9,385 nt of DNA from Oscillospiraceae bacterium (GCA_029098085.1 JAQXNQ010000118.1:1-9385), one strand, 5' to 3'. Positions 1 through 6,295 are shown, counted from the first letter of the stretch. Translations and numbers: made by a program. The notes: generated from the letters alone by a model not told the origin.

Positions 1-957
1 CGCCCGCAGGAAGTCGGCTTTTTCCTCTTTGGAATGGGGCGCATGGTCGGTGATGATGCAGTCGATGGTGCCGTCGGCGATACCGCCCAGCACCGCCCGG
101 ATATCGCTCTGTTCCCGCAGGGGCGGGTTCATGCGGTAGTCGGCATCCCGGGCAAGCAGCTTTTCGTGGTCGAGGATGAAGTAATGAGGCGCGGTCTCGC
201 AGGTGACCTTGATGCCCCGGCGCTTGGCGTCCCGGATCAGCTCCACAGCACCCTTGGTGCTCACGTGGGCAATGTGGATGGGCACACCGGCCGAATCCGC
301 CAGGCAGATTTCCCGGGCGGTGATGCTGTCCTCGCTGGCTCTGTCCATGCCCGGCACCCCCAGGGTGCGGGACACATCACCCTTATGGATGATGCCGCCG
401 TTGATCAGGTTCAGATCCTCGCAGTGGGAGATGGTCAGCAGTCCCAGTCTGGCCGCCCGCTGCATGCCTTCCAGCATGATCCGGGCGTTGGCCACCGGTC
501 TTCCGTCGTCCGACACCGCCACGGCTCCGGCCGAGCGTAGGGAGGACATATCGGTCAGGGCTTCCCCTTCCATGCCCCGGGTGATGCAGGCCACAGGATA
601 CACTCTGGCCCTGGCCTTCTCCGCCTTTTCGCGGATGTAGGACAGCACCTCGGCGTTGTCCACCGCGGGCCGGGTATTGGGCATGCAGACCACCGAGGTT
701 ACGCCGCCGGCAGCCGCCGCCTCGCAGCCGCTGAGAATGTCCTCCTTGTAGGTCTGACCGGGATCCCGCAGATGCACATGCATATCGATGAAGCCGGGAA
801 ACACCAGCTTGCCGGAGGCGTCGATCACCTCGCTGCAGCCCTCTGCCGACAGATTGCTGCCGATGGCTTTGATCACACCGCCTTCAATCTGCAGGTCATA
901 AATACCGTCCAGGCCGTTCCGGGGGCTGATCAGCCGCCCGCCTTTGATCAGGGTCAT
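1..957 (-). CDS. pyrC: Dihydroorotase, class I (C-terminus cut by window edge)
   Basis: Catalyses reversible cyclisation of N-carbamoyl-L-aspartate to dihydroorotate, the third step of de novo pyrimidine synthesis, in the cytoplasm. The 319 codons present show the amidohydrolase layout: a small N-terminal beta region, then the metal-binding motif GFIDMHVHLRDPG with His60, His62 and substrate-binding Arg64. Further on are SHCED, the HIAHVSTKGA segment, CETAPHYF, and ITDHAPHSKEEK with the likely catalytic Asp304. This is the longer class I (Bacillus PyrC-like) type; family members are usually about 420-430 residues, so about 110 are missing off the left edge. The start at 957 gives the family-typical opening MTLIKGGRLI and is preceded by an AGAAAGGCGG ribosome site. 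It lies 36 bases behind pyrR on the same strand, so it is co-transcribed and subject to the PyrR attenuator. Confidence 0.96.
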   Translation of the reverse strand, partial: MTLIKGGRLISPRNGLDGIYDLQIEGGVIKAIGSNLSAEGCSEVIDASGKLVFPGFIDMHVHLRDPGQTYKEDILSGCEAAAAGGVTSVVCMPNTRPAVDNAEVLSYIREKAEKARARVYPVACITRGMEGEALTDMSSLRSAGAVAVSDDGRPVANARIMLEGMQRAARLGLLTISHCEDLNLINGGIIHKGDVSRTLGVPGMDRASEDSITAREICLADSAGVPIHIAHVSTKGAVELIRDAKRRGIKVTCETAPHYFILDHEKLLARDADYRMNPPLREQSDIRAVLGGIADGTIDCIITDHAPHSKEEKADFLRA

Positions 958-993
958 GGATTTGCCGCCTTTCTCTGGTTACTGATACTCGCT

Positions 994-1515
994 TCAGGAA
1001 ACAATGACAACCTTATCCTCGCCGTCCCGCTCCCGGACAAAAACCCGCACATTCTCCTCCCGGGAGGTGGGCAGGTTCTTGCCGATGAAATCCGCCCGAA
1101 TGGGCAGCTCCCGATGACCTCGGTCCACCAGCACCGCCAGCTGAATGCAGCGGGGCCGGCCGATGGCCATCAGCGCGTCGATGGCCGCCCGGACGCTGCG
1201 GCCGGTGTAGATCACATCATCCACCAGCACTACCCGCTTGTCGCCGATGTCGAAGGGAATGCAGCTGTGATCCGCTGCCCCCTGCCGCCCGTCATCCCGG
1301 TAGGGCGTAATATCCAGGCAGCCCACCGGCACACTTTTGCCCTCCACCTGCCGGATTTTGCAGGCGATGCGCTGGGCCAGCTCCATGCCGCGGCTGAGGA
1401 TGCCGATGATGCAAAGGTCTTCCACGCCCTTGTTGCGCTCCACAATTTCATAGGAGATCCGGTTGATGGCACGGGACATGGCCTTGTCATCCAGTATCAG
1501 CGCTTTTTCGGTCAT
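994..1515 (-). CDS. pyrR: Bifunctional pyr operon attenuator / uracil phosphoribosyltransferase
   Basis: 173-residue protein that in Firmicutes binds pyr mRNA leaders when UMP/UTP is plentiful, promoting transcription termination; many members also make UMP from uracil and PRPP. The phosphoribosyltransferase PRPP loop VVLVDDVIYTGRS lies at residues 95-107. ERNKG near residue 27 and the C-terminal DRGHRELPIRADFIGKNLPT (residues 131-150) are nearly invariant in PyrR. Length fits the family (about 180). An in-frame start exists 30 bases upstream, but 1515 is chosen because AAAGGAGGAG sits 4-5 bases before it and because MTEKALILDD matches the usual N-terminus. The upstream ATG would lie inside the attenuator. 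First gene of the operon, it autoregulates through its own leader and is followed 36 bases later by pyrC. Confidence 0.97.
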   Translation of the reverse strand: MTEKALILDDKAMSRAINRISYEIVERNKGVEDLCIIGILSRGMELAQRIACKIRQVEGKSVPVGCLDITPYRDDGRQGAADHSCIPFDIGDKRVVLVDDVIYTGRSVRAAIDALMAIGRPRCIQLAVLVDRGHRELPIRADFIGKNLPTSREENVRVFVRERDGEDKVVIVS

Positions 1516-1531
1516 GCCGCTCCTCCTTTGC

Positions 1532-1570
1532 AAAATAAAAGCCAAACTGTCCGGATACTGACAGTTTGGC
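1532..1570 (-). terminator. Intrinsic attenuator terminator of the pyr operon
   Basis: On the minus strand GCCAAACTGTC (1570-1560) pairs perfectly with GACAGTTTGGC (1551-1541) across an 8-base loop, followed at once by TTTTATTTT (1540-1532). The pyrR ribosome binding site begins 2-3 bases later, so the hairpin acts before the first gene, as expected of an attenuator. It lies downstream of the PyrR-binding element, which is the order known for Bacillus pyr leaders. Confidence 0.93.
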
Positions 1571-1621
1571 CCATCTACTCAACCATATTCCCGGCGGACA
1601 TAAAACCCCCGGAAGAAAGCA

Positions 1622-1662
1622 GACTGCCTTGTCAGCCTCACAGGACCAACTTAAAGGTTGTC
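1622..1662 (-). promoter_or_regulatory. PyrR-binding RNA element (anti-antiterminator)
   Basis: On the minus strand the lower stem is CCTT (1657-1654) with AAGG (1630-1627), extended by GAC/GTC at the outside. A TAA internal bulge leads to an upper stem GTTGG/CTGAC-type pairing capped by the loop TCCTGTGAGG. This corresponds to the Bacillus PyrR site, whose loop is close to UCCAGAGAGG with the same purine bulge and CCUU/AAGG stem. Binding of PyrR with UMP would stabilise this hairpin and allow the downstream terminator. A competing pairing is visible: TTGGTC (1649-1644) can pair with GGCCAA (1571-1566), disrupting both hairpins; it is a candidate antiterminator core and is inferred only. Confidence 0.88.
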
Positions 1663-1723
1663 GTGCCGCACCGGCGCACCAATGCGGCGGGTAAGAATTC
1701 ACCCAAAGATGCTTACGATACTT

Positions 1724-1752
1724 ATTGTACCGGAAAAGATCCGTTTTGTAAA
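1724..1752 (-). promoter_or_regulatory. Sigma-A-type promoter of pyrR-pyrC
   Basis: Reading the minus strand, TTTACA (1752-1747), a 17-base spacer and TACAAT (1729-1724) form a near-consensus promoter. Transcription would start near 1717 and give a leader of about 200 nucleotides, which holds the PyrR site and the terminator. Additional small hairpin potential (GCCGCA/TGCGGC) exists between the start and the PyrR site. Confidence 0.85.
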
Positions 1753-1839
1753 GAGGAAACTGCACCCGATTTCCCCTTTTTTTGTTAAAGTTTTTGTGCG
1801 AACCGCAGTCAAGGGAGGCGTCTCAGATTTTCTTCTTTC

Positions 1840-1882
1840 GGAAAAAGCGGAGCCTGCCGTTCAAATCCGGTGGCTTTTTTCC
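1840..1882. repeat. Imperfect inverted repeat between divergent pyrR and DUF4364 promoters
   Basis: GGAAAAAGC (1840-1848) mirrors GCTTTTTTCC (1873-1882) with one bulged base; the interior has further GCC..CCG / CGG..GGC pairing. It overlaps the weak -35 region of the DUF4364 promoter. It could be a small bidirectional terminator-like structure, a relic, or a protein site. Nothing assigns a function. Confidence 0.35.
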
Positions 1883-1893
1883 ATAAAATATGC

Positions 1894-1899
1894 TACAAT
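1894..1899 (+). promoter_or_regulatory. Extended -10 promoter of the DUF4364 gene
   Basis: TGCTACAAT carries a TACAAT -10 box with the extended TGn element. The matching -35 position (about 1871-1876, TGGCTT) is poor, which extended -10 promoters tolerate. The expected transcript start is near 1906, leaving a short leader with a 5-bp hairpin CTGAA-GCTT-TTCAG (1908-1921) before the ribosome site. Confidence 0.6.
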
Positions 1900-1941
1900 A
1901 AGGTCTGCTGAAGCTTTTCAGAATATGAAGGAGGCGTTTTC

Positions 1942-2481
1942 ATGGCCATTCAGGAGGATATCATTGCCGGTGTGGGACCCGGTGGCCTGCGGGATATGCA
2001 CGATGTGAAGATTCTCATCTGCTATCTGCTCCGCACGCTGCAGCGGCCCTTTCCCCGGGAAAAGCTGATGGAGCTGCTCAGTGCCGACGGCATCAGCGAT
2101 TATTTTACCGTCTCCGCCGCTTTTGACGAGCTCCGCCGGCTGGGGCATCTGCAGGAAAGCCGGGACGGCTGGAGCCTGACCCCGCTGGGCGAGCAGACCG
2201 CTTCCGCTCTGCAAAGCTCCCTTCCGGCGGCTCTGCGGGAAAGAATCGCAGCGGAGGCCGCTGAAGCTCTCAGCCGCCTGCAGCGGGAAAGTGAAGTCCG
2301 CACCGAGATTCTCCCCCATCAGGATGGCTATCATGTCTGCTGCACCATGCAGGACGGCCCGCTGGAATTTCTGAAGCTCTCCTTCTATGCGCCCGATCTG
2401 GAGCACGCAGGCAAAATCCAGCGCCGGCTGAAGGAGCAGTCCACCGAGCTGTACATGACCCTGATGAGGATGCTCACCTGA
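1942..2481 (+). CDS. DUF4364 family protein, predicted winged-helix regulator
   Basis: 179 residues resembling the DUF4364 family, found mainly in Clostridia and of no proven function. Residues about 20-85 look like a winged helix-turn-helix: DMHDVKILICYLL, a second helix starting PREKLMELL, the helix YFTVSAAFDELRRLGHL, then the wing WSLTPLGEQTA. The remainder is a mixed domain ending in a helix (LYMTLMRMLT). No membrane segment or signal peptide is seen, so it is probably cytoplasmic and may bind nucleic acid. The start follows GAAGGAGG with a 7-base spacer. It lies downstream of its own promoter and upstream of a separate promoter for the cyclophilins, so co-regulation with them is not indicated. 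The family match is from recognition of its sequence style, not a search. Confidence 0.82.
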   Translation: MAIQEDIIAGVGPGGLRDMHDVKILICYLLRTLQRPFPREKLMELLSADGISDYFTVSAAFDELRRLGHLQESRDGWSLTPLGEQTASALQSSLPAALRERIAAEAAEALSRLQRESEVRTEILPHQDGYHVCCTMQDGPLEFLKLSFYAPDLEHAGKIQRRLKEQSTELYMTLMRMLT

Positions 2482-2484
2482 AAA

Positions 2485-2510
2485 GAAGGGAATTGTTCAT
2501 AATTCTCCTC
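2485..2510 (+). terminator. Possible weak terminator after the DUF4364 gene
   Basis: GGGAATT (2488-2494) pairs with AATTCTC (2501-2507) with one G-T wobble around a 6-base loop; flanking GA/TC can extend it past one mismatch. There is only a short pyrimidine tail (CTCTTGCTTT), so termination would be inefficient. It abuts the next promoter. Confidence 0.35.
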
Positions 2511-2539
2511 TTGCTTTCCGGGCCGTGGTGCGATATACT
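2511..2539 (+). promoter_or_regulatory. Promoter of the cyclophilin cluster
   Basis: TTGCTT (2511-2516), a 17-base spacer and TATACT (2534-2539). The start site would be about 2546, some 78 bases before the first lipoprotein cyclophilin. The two hexamers and the spacer length are identical to those of the rimP promoter in this window. Confidence 0.75.
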
Positions 2540-2623
2540 GATATGGTATTGCCGGGTATCGTATTCTTTGCCCGCCGGGCGGTGTTCCCAGCCGCTGATG
2601 TACAGAAAGGAATGGTTCTAAAC

Positions 2624-3523
2624 ATGAAAAAATTCGCGCGCATTGCTGCCGCTTTGCTGACCGCGGTGATGCTTCTGACGGGCTGCAGCGGTGTGGATCC
2701 GCAAAAAATCGACTATATTCAGCTCCGTGCCCCGGAAGAGGGACAGGACATCGCCATTATGGATACCACGCTGGGTGAGATCACCATCCTGCTTTACACC
2801 GAAGAGGTGCCCAAGGTGGTGCAGAATTTCAAGGATCTGGTCAGTGAAGGCTTCTTTGACGGCCAGATCATTTATCAGGTCATTCCTTCCGCCGGCGCGG
2901 CTCTGTTCGGAAGCACCACCGAGGACGGCAATTCCCCCGACACCAACACCGGCAAGCCCATCAAAGCGGAATACTCCGACAACCTCTGGCCCTTCTCCGG
3001 ATCGGTCTGCGCTCTCTGCGGCGAGATGGGGCAGCTTTTCATGAAAAAGCACTATTTCGACTCCCGCTCCTTCTTTATTGCTGATGTGGAAATCGATGAT
3101 TACACCAGAGGCAAGATGGAGGAAAACTACTTCCCTGCCATGATGATGAACGCCTTTGAGGAAATGGGCGGCGTTCCCGGCCTGTCCCAGTATCACACGG
3201 TCTTCGGCAAGGTCATTCAGGGCATGGAAATCGTCAACGCCATTCAGGAGCTGCCCATGGAGCGGATCGAGCTGACCGCGGAGCAGGCTGCCGAGACCGA
3301 AGAGTACGAAGCTGCCTACAGCCTGACGGAGGATGTGGTGATCAACAGCGTCACCCTCTCCACCTATCACGCCGCTGACTACGATCATCTGGACAACACC
3401 CTCACCGACGAGGAATACGCCGATCTGGTCGCCCGCAGCGAGCTGGATCAGGCCGCCATCGATGAAGCCATTCAGAACGGCACCTACGGACAGTCTGAGG
3501 TCTCCTCCGAGGCCTCCAACTAA
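2624..3523 (+). CDS. Lipoprotein with a degenerate cyclophilin (PPIase) domain
   Basis: 299 residues. A lipoprotein signal (MKKFARIAAALLTAVMLLTGC) places the modified Cys at residue 21, so the mature protein is anchored on the outer face of the membrane. Residues about 42-245 follow the cyclophilin fold: TTLGEITILLYTEEVPKVVQNF, FFDG, SFFIA and HTVFGKVIQGMEIVNAI are clear. The active site is not kept: FHRV of active relatives is IYQV here, so the catalytic Arg is Gln85. The QGGD segment is gone, and NGSQFFI is DSRSFFI. CxxC (Cys129, Cys132) lies where GALSMANAG occurs in active proteins. A C-terminal acidic tail of about 50 residues follows. An upstream in-frame start is possible, but 2624 gives the lipobox and has AGAAAGG before it, though 13 bases away. 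It is followed by the second cyclophilin after 20 bases. It may be a chaperone or binding protein without isomerase activity. Confidence 0.85.
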   Translation: MKKFARIAAALLTAVMLLTGCSGVDPQKIDYIQLRAPEEGQDIAIMDTTLGEITILLYTEEVPKVVQNFKDLVSEGFFDGQIIYQVIPSAGAALFGSTTEDGNSPDTNTGKPIKAEYSDNLWPFSGSVCALCGEMGQLFMKKHYFDSRSFFIADVEIDDYTRGKMEENYFPAMMMNAFEEMGGVPGLSQYHTVFGKVIQGMEIVNAIQELPMERIELTAEQAAETEEYEAAYSLTEDVVINSVTLSTYHAADYDHLDNTLTDEEYADLVARSELDQAAIDEAIQNGTYGQSEVSSEASN

Positions 3524-3543
3524 GATCAGAAAGGAAGCTTGTC

Positions 3544-4140
3544 ATGCTCAATTTCAAGGAAGTCAAATCCGGCGACACCCTGGTTACCCTCAAAACCAAC
3601 TACGGCGACATCAAGATTCTCATGCTCCCCGAGGCTGCTCCCAAAACCGTGGAGAACTTCGTCACCCACTGCAAAAACGGCTATTATGACGGCATCATCT
3701 TCCACCGGGTCATCAAGGATTTCATGATCCAGGGCGGCGACCCCACCGGCACCGGCTCCGGCGGTGAGAGCATCTGGGGCAGAGAGTTTGAGGACGAGTT
3801 TTCAAGCGAAGCCCGCAACTTCCGCGGCGCCCTCTCCATGGCCAACGCAGGCCCCTGCACCAACGGCAGCCAGTTCTTCATCGTTCAGGCCGGCCCCGTG
3901 GATGAACGCCTCTTCACCATGCTGGAGCGGCAGCAGGGCAAGCATTTCCCTGAGGAAGCCATCAAAAAGTACTGTGAACTGGGCGGTACGCCCTGGCTGG
4001 ATGGTGCGCACACCGTCTTCGGCCAGGTTGTGGAAGGCATGAACGTGGTGGACGCCATTGCTTCTGTCAAGACCGGCCCCATGGATCGCCCCCGCATGGA
4101 TGTGGTCATCGAGGGCACTCTGGTGGAAACCAGAGACTAA
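3544..4140 (+). CDS. Peptidyl-prolyl cis-trans isomerase, cyclophilin type, cytoplasmic
   Basis: 198 residues without a signal peptide. It catalyses cis-trans isomerisation of peptide bonds before proline. The catalytic motif FHRVIKDFMIQGGD (residues 53-66) contains Arg55 and Gln63, numbers that coincide with human cyclophilin A. GALSMANAG (95-103), NGSQFFI (107-113) and the active-site His156 in the HTVFG strand are intact. About 33 residues are inserted between QFFIVQ and GGTPWLD. The gene starts 20 bases after the degenerate paralogue, with AGAAAGGA 8-9 bases upstream, and is followed by a strong terminator, so these two form a transcription unit. It would be called ppiB-like; the symbol is not given because bacterial cyclophilin names are not lineage-consistent. 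Confidence 0.95.
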   Translation: MLNFKEVKSGDTLVTLKTNYGDIKILMLPEAAPKTVENFVTHCKNGYYDGIIFHRVIKDFMIQGGDPTGTGSGGESIWGREFEDEFSSEARNFRGALSMANAGPCTNGSQFFIVQAGPVDERLFTMLERQQGKHFPEEAIKKYCELGGTPWLDGAHTVFGQVVEGMNVVDAIASVKTGPMDRPRMDVVIEGTLVETRD

Positions 4141-4147
4141 AACCTAA

Positions 4148-4187
4148 AAAACAAACGGCAGCCCCAAAACTGCCGTTTGTTTTGTTT
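4148..4187 (+). terminator. Intrinsic terminator after the second cyclophilin
   Basis: AAAACAAACGGCAG (4148-4161) pairs perfectly over 14 bp with CTGCCGTTTGTTTT (4170-4183) around loop CCCCAAAA. The T-rich 3' arm plus TTTTGTTTG provides the U-tract. The complementary strand has the A-rich arm as its U-tract, so it could stop transcription in both directions. Confidence 0.9.
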
Positions 4188-4215
4188 GTGCATCATATCG
4201 AAAGGGAGAAACTGT

Positions 4216-5034
4216 ATGCAGATTCTGCGCAAAATGGCAGCGGCCGCCGCTGCTCTTCTGATGGTCGCCGCCCTGTCCGGCTGCGGCTCCAAATCCTATC
4301 CCCAGATCGAAGGCAATTACGAAGGCCTCCCGGTGGCTGTCATTGAAGTGGAGAACTTCGGCACCATCCGGGCGGTGCTGTTTGAAAAGCAGTGCCCCAA
4401 AACGGTGGAAAACTTCATCACCCATGCCGAAGAGGGCTACTATGACGGCCTGATCTTCCACCGGGTCATGGATGATTTCATGATCCAGGGCGGTGACCCC
4501 AACGGAAACGGCACCGGCGGTGAAAGCATCTGGGGCGACAAATTCGAGGACGAATTCGATGAGACCCTGCGCATCTTCCGGGGCGCGCTGTCCATGGCCA
4601 ACTCCGGCAAGGACACCAACGGCAGCCAGTTCTTCATTGTTCAGCAGGATGACGGCTCCGGCTATACCGACGATTACATGAAGCAGATTTCCGACCCCGT
4701 TAGCTACCTGAAGGATCTGGCCAAGGAGCTGAAAAAGCAGAATCCTGAAAGCGCCACCCAGATCGACACCTGGCTGGCCCAGCAGACTGCCAATCAGAAG
4801 AGCCAGCTGGAATACTACAAGTCCCAGGGCTATCCCAGTCAGACCTTCCCCGACGCCGTACAGGCGTATTACGCGCAGGTGGGCGGCACCCCCTGGCTGG
4901 ACATGCGCCACACCGTCTTTGGTCAGGTCATTGAGGGCATGGACGTGGTCGACGCCATCGCCGCCGTCAACACCGACTCCAGCGACAAGCCGGTCACCGA
5001 TGTGGTCATCAAGGGCATTACCATCGAACGCTGA
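4216..5034 (+). CDS. Cyclophilin-type peptidyl-prolyl isomerase lipoprotein
   Basis: 272 residues. The signal peptide has the lipobox LSGC with Cys23 as the lipidation site, so it acts outside the membrane, where it would assist folding of exported proteins. The domain has an intact active site: FHRVMDDFMIQGGD (81-94) with Arg83 and Gln91, GALSMANSG (123-131), NGSQFFI (135-141), and His232 in RHTVFG. Between FFIVQ and GGTPWLD lies an insertion of about 79 residues (about 144-222), rich in Gln, Lys and Tyr and probably helical, longer than the roughly 33-residue counterpart in the preceding gene. The start 4216 is chosen over an in-frame ATG 39 bases upstream because GGGAG is 7 bases before it and the upstream one falls inside the terminator. 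No promoter is obvious between the preceding terminator and this gene, so it may depend on readthrough. Confidence 0.94.
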   Translation: MQILRKMAAAAAALLMVAALSGCGSKSYPQIEGNYEGLPVAVIEVENFGTIRAVLFEKQCPKTVENFITHAEEGYYDGLIFHRVMDDFMIQGGDPNGNGTGGESIWGDKFEDEFDETLRIFRGALSMANSGKDTNGSQFFIVQQDDGSGYTDDYMKQISDPVSYLKDLAKELKKQNPESATQIDTWLAQQTANQKSQLEYYKSQGYPSQTFPDAVQAYYAQVGGTPWLDMRHTVFGQVIEGMDVVDAIAAVNTDSSDKPVTDVVIKGITIER

Positions 5035-5051
5035 TCTTTCCCGTAAACAGC

Positions 5052-5087
5052 AGCGACCCGGCAGCTTTGGACTGCCGGGTCGCTTTT
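5052..5087 (+). terminator. Intrinsic terminator after the third cyclophilin
   Basis: AGCGACCCGGCAG (5052-5064) pairs over 13 bp with CTGCCGGGTCGCT (5072-5084) around loop CTTTGGA, then TTTTC. On the minus strand the same hairpin lies 11 bases after the stop of the URO-D-like gene but has only a poor T-tract (GCTGTTT), so it may serve that gene weakly. Confidence 0.92.
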
Positions 5088-5097
5088 CATATAAATC

Positions 5098-6213
5098 TCA
5101 GAACGCCATGGGAACAAAAGCGGAAGGCTCGGCAGCCGGAAGGCCCAGCAGCTCCCGTCCCCGGCGGACATAGTACCGGTAGTTTTCAATGGGAACGCCG
5201 TTGGGAATCCGATGATCCAGAGCAAAGACGGTGCCGCCGCCCATCATTTCGGGACAGAGCTTATAGGTCAGCTCCCGCTCTACATCCTCAATGGTACCCC
5301 GGAGGGCAAATTTGTCGATTCCGCCCTTGATGGCCAGCCGATGGCCGTACCTGCGGCGGGTGGTCACCATATCCATGCCGGCATTGGGCTCAAAGGGGAA
5401 CATGACATTGATGCCCGCCTCCAGGAAGGCGTCGATGACGGCGTTCATGTTGCCGTCGCTGTCCTGAGAGAAGAGCCGGGCGCCCGCCCGCTCCAGCGGA
5501 TCCCAGACCCTGCGGTAATAGGGACCGACGAATTCCCGGATCAGGTTGGGCCCCAGCAGCGGGCCGGATTTGCCCGCCATGTCCTCGTGGACGAAAAGGT
5601 TGTCGATGGTCAGGATATCCGACACCCGCTCAAAGCATTTCAGCGCCGTATCGGCAAAGGTATTCAGCATGTCTTCGATCATTTCCGGCTCCTCATACAG
5701 GGCAATGCAGAGGTTCTCCTCCCCCATCAGCTGCCGGGGCTCGTCAAAACCGCCGGGAATTCTTCCCAGCACCAGTGTGCCCTGCTGCTGCCGCTTCGCC
5801 AGTGCCCGGGCGGCGTCCCGATCCACCCGATCCTCCCGGAAGGTGTACCAGTGTCTGATCTTCAGCCAGTCGTCCATGGTTTTGACCGGGTAATCCAGCG
5901 GCAGCGGAATGGTGGCTCTCCCCTTGCAGAGCTTCTGGGTTCTCCCCATCCGGTCGATGGAAATGGTATACTCCGGCGTATCCTCCACAATCCGCTCGGA
6001 AAGGCCGGTGATGGCGCCGGTCCGGACGGGAAGATCCTCCCGCAGCACATAATCCCAGCCGAACGCCGAGAGATTTCGCTCCGCTTCCGATGCGCCCTGA
6101 GCCGCCCACTCCTCTTCCAGACCGATCAGCGGCCCGAACAGTTCGCAAAACAGCTCTCTGCCGGTATCTTCAAAGCGCATATGTGCCATGTATTGCTCCC
6201 GATTCCAGATCAT
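5098..6213 (-). CDS. Uroporphyrinogen decarboxylase (URO-D) fold protein, probable non-heme function
   Basis: 371 residues. The overall layout recalls the URO-D superfamily, which includes HemE and the cobalamin-dependent methyltransferases MtaA/MtbA/CmuA: HEDMAGKSGPLLGP (209-222), a GxN-type strand QDSDGNMNAVIDAFLEAGIN (250-269), KGGIDK (296-301) and ALDHRIPNGVPIENY (331-345). The HemE signature PxWxMRQAGRY is absent, so it is unlikely to make coproporphyrinogen. At the place of the methyltransferase zinc motif H-x-C-G it has Asp251-Ser-Asp253-Gly, so that zinc chemistry is doubtful. The substrate is unknown. Similar proteins are common in gut Clostridia. The start 6213 is chosen because GGAGG (6227-6223) lies 9 bases upstream; in-frame ATGs at 6222 and 6252 are too close to, or before, it. 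It is monocistronic with its own promoter. Confidence 0.8.
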   Translation of the reverse strand: MIWNREQYMAHMRFEDTGRELFCELFGPLIGLEEEWAAQGASEAERNLSAFGWDYVLREDLPVRTGAITGLSERIVEDTPEYTISIDRMGRTQKLCKGRATIPLPLDYPVKTMDDWLKIRHWYTFREDRVDRDAARALAKRQQQGTLVLGRIPGGFDEPRQLMGEENLCIALYEEPEMIEDMLNTFADTALKCFERVSDILTIDNLFVHEDMAGKSGPLLGPNLIREFVGPYYRRVWDPLERAGARLFSQDSDGNMNAVIDAFLEAGINVMFPFEPNAGMDMVTTRRRYGHRLAIKGGIDKFALRGTIEDVERELTYKLCPEMMGGGTVFALDHRIPNGVPIENYRYYVRRGRELLGLPAAEPSAFVPMAF

Positions 6214-6266
6214 GCCAATCATCCTCCAATTTTGTGCCTGGCAGGAAAACAAGTTCCTTCGTATTC

Positions 6267-6295
6267 ATTATAGACGCACGCTGATTCTCCGTCAA
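6267..6295 (-). promoter_or_regulatory. Near-consensus promoter of the URO-D-like gene
   Basis: On the minus strand TTGACG (6295-6290), 17 bases, TATAAT (6272-6267): the best promoter in the window. The start would be near 6260. An inverted repeat AGGAA-N6-TTCCT (6243-6258) lies just downstream and might be an operator; that is weak evidence. Confidence 0.88.

Noticed and set aside
772..1788. 338-codon plus-strand open frame across pyrC, pyrR and the leader
   Set aside because: It runs antisense through PyrR and the attenuator, lacks a ribosome site and resembles no family.
2618..3388. 256-codon minus-strand frame opposite the degenerate cyclophilin
   Set aside because: Shadow of a clear lipoprotein gene on the plus strand; no start signal or motif.
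5098..6213. Annotation as hemE (uroporphyrinogen decarboxylase)
   Set aside because: The HemE N-terminal signature is absent and no heme genes are nearby; only the fold family is supported.
5212..6273. 353-codon plus-strand open frame opposite the URO-D-like gene
   Set aside because: Antisense shadow; the minus-strand gene has a promoter, a ribosome site and family motifs.
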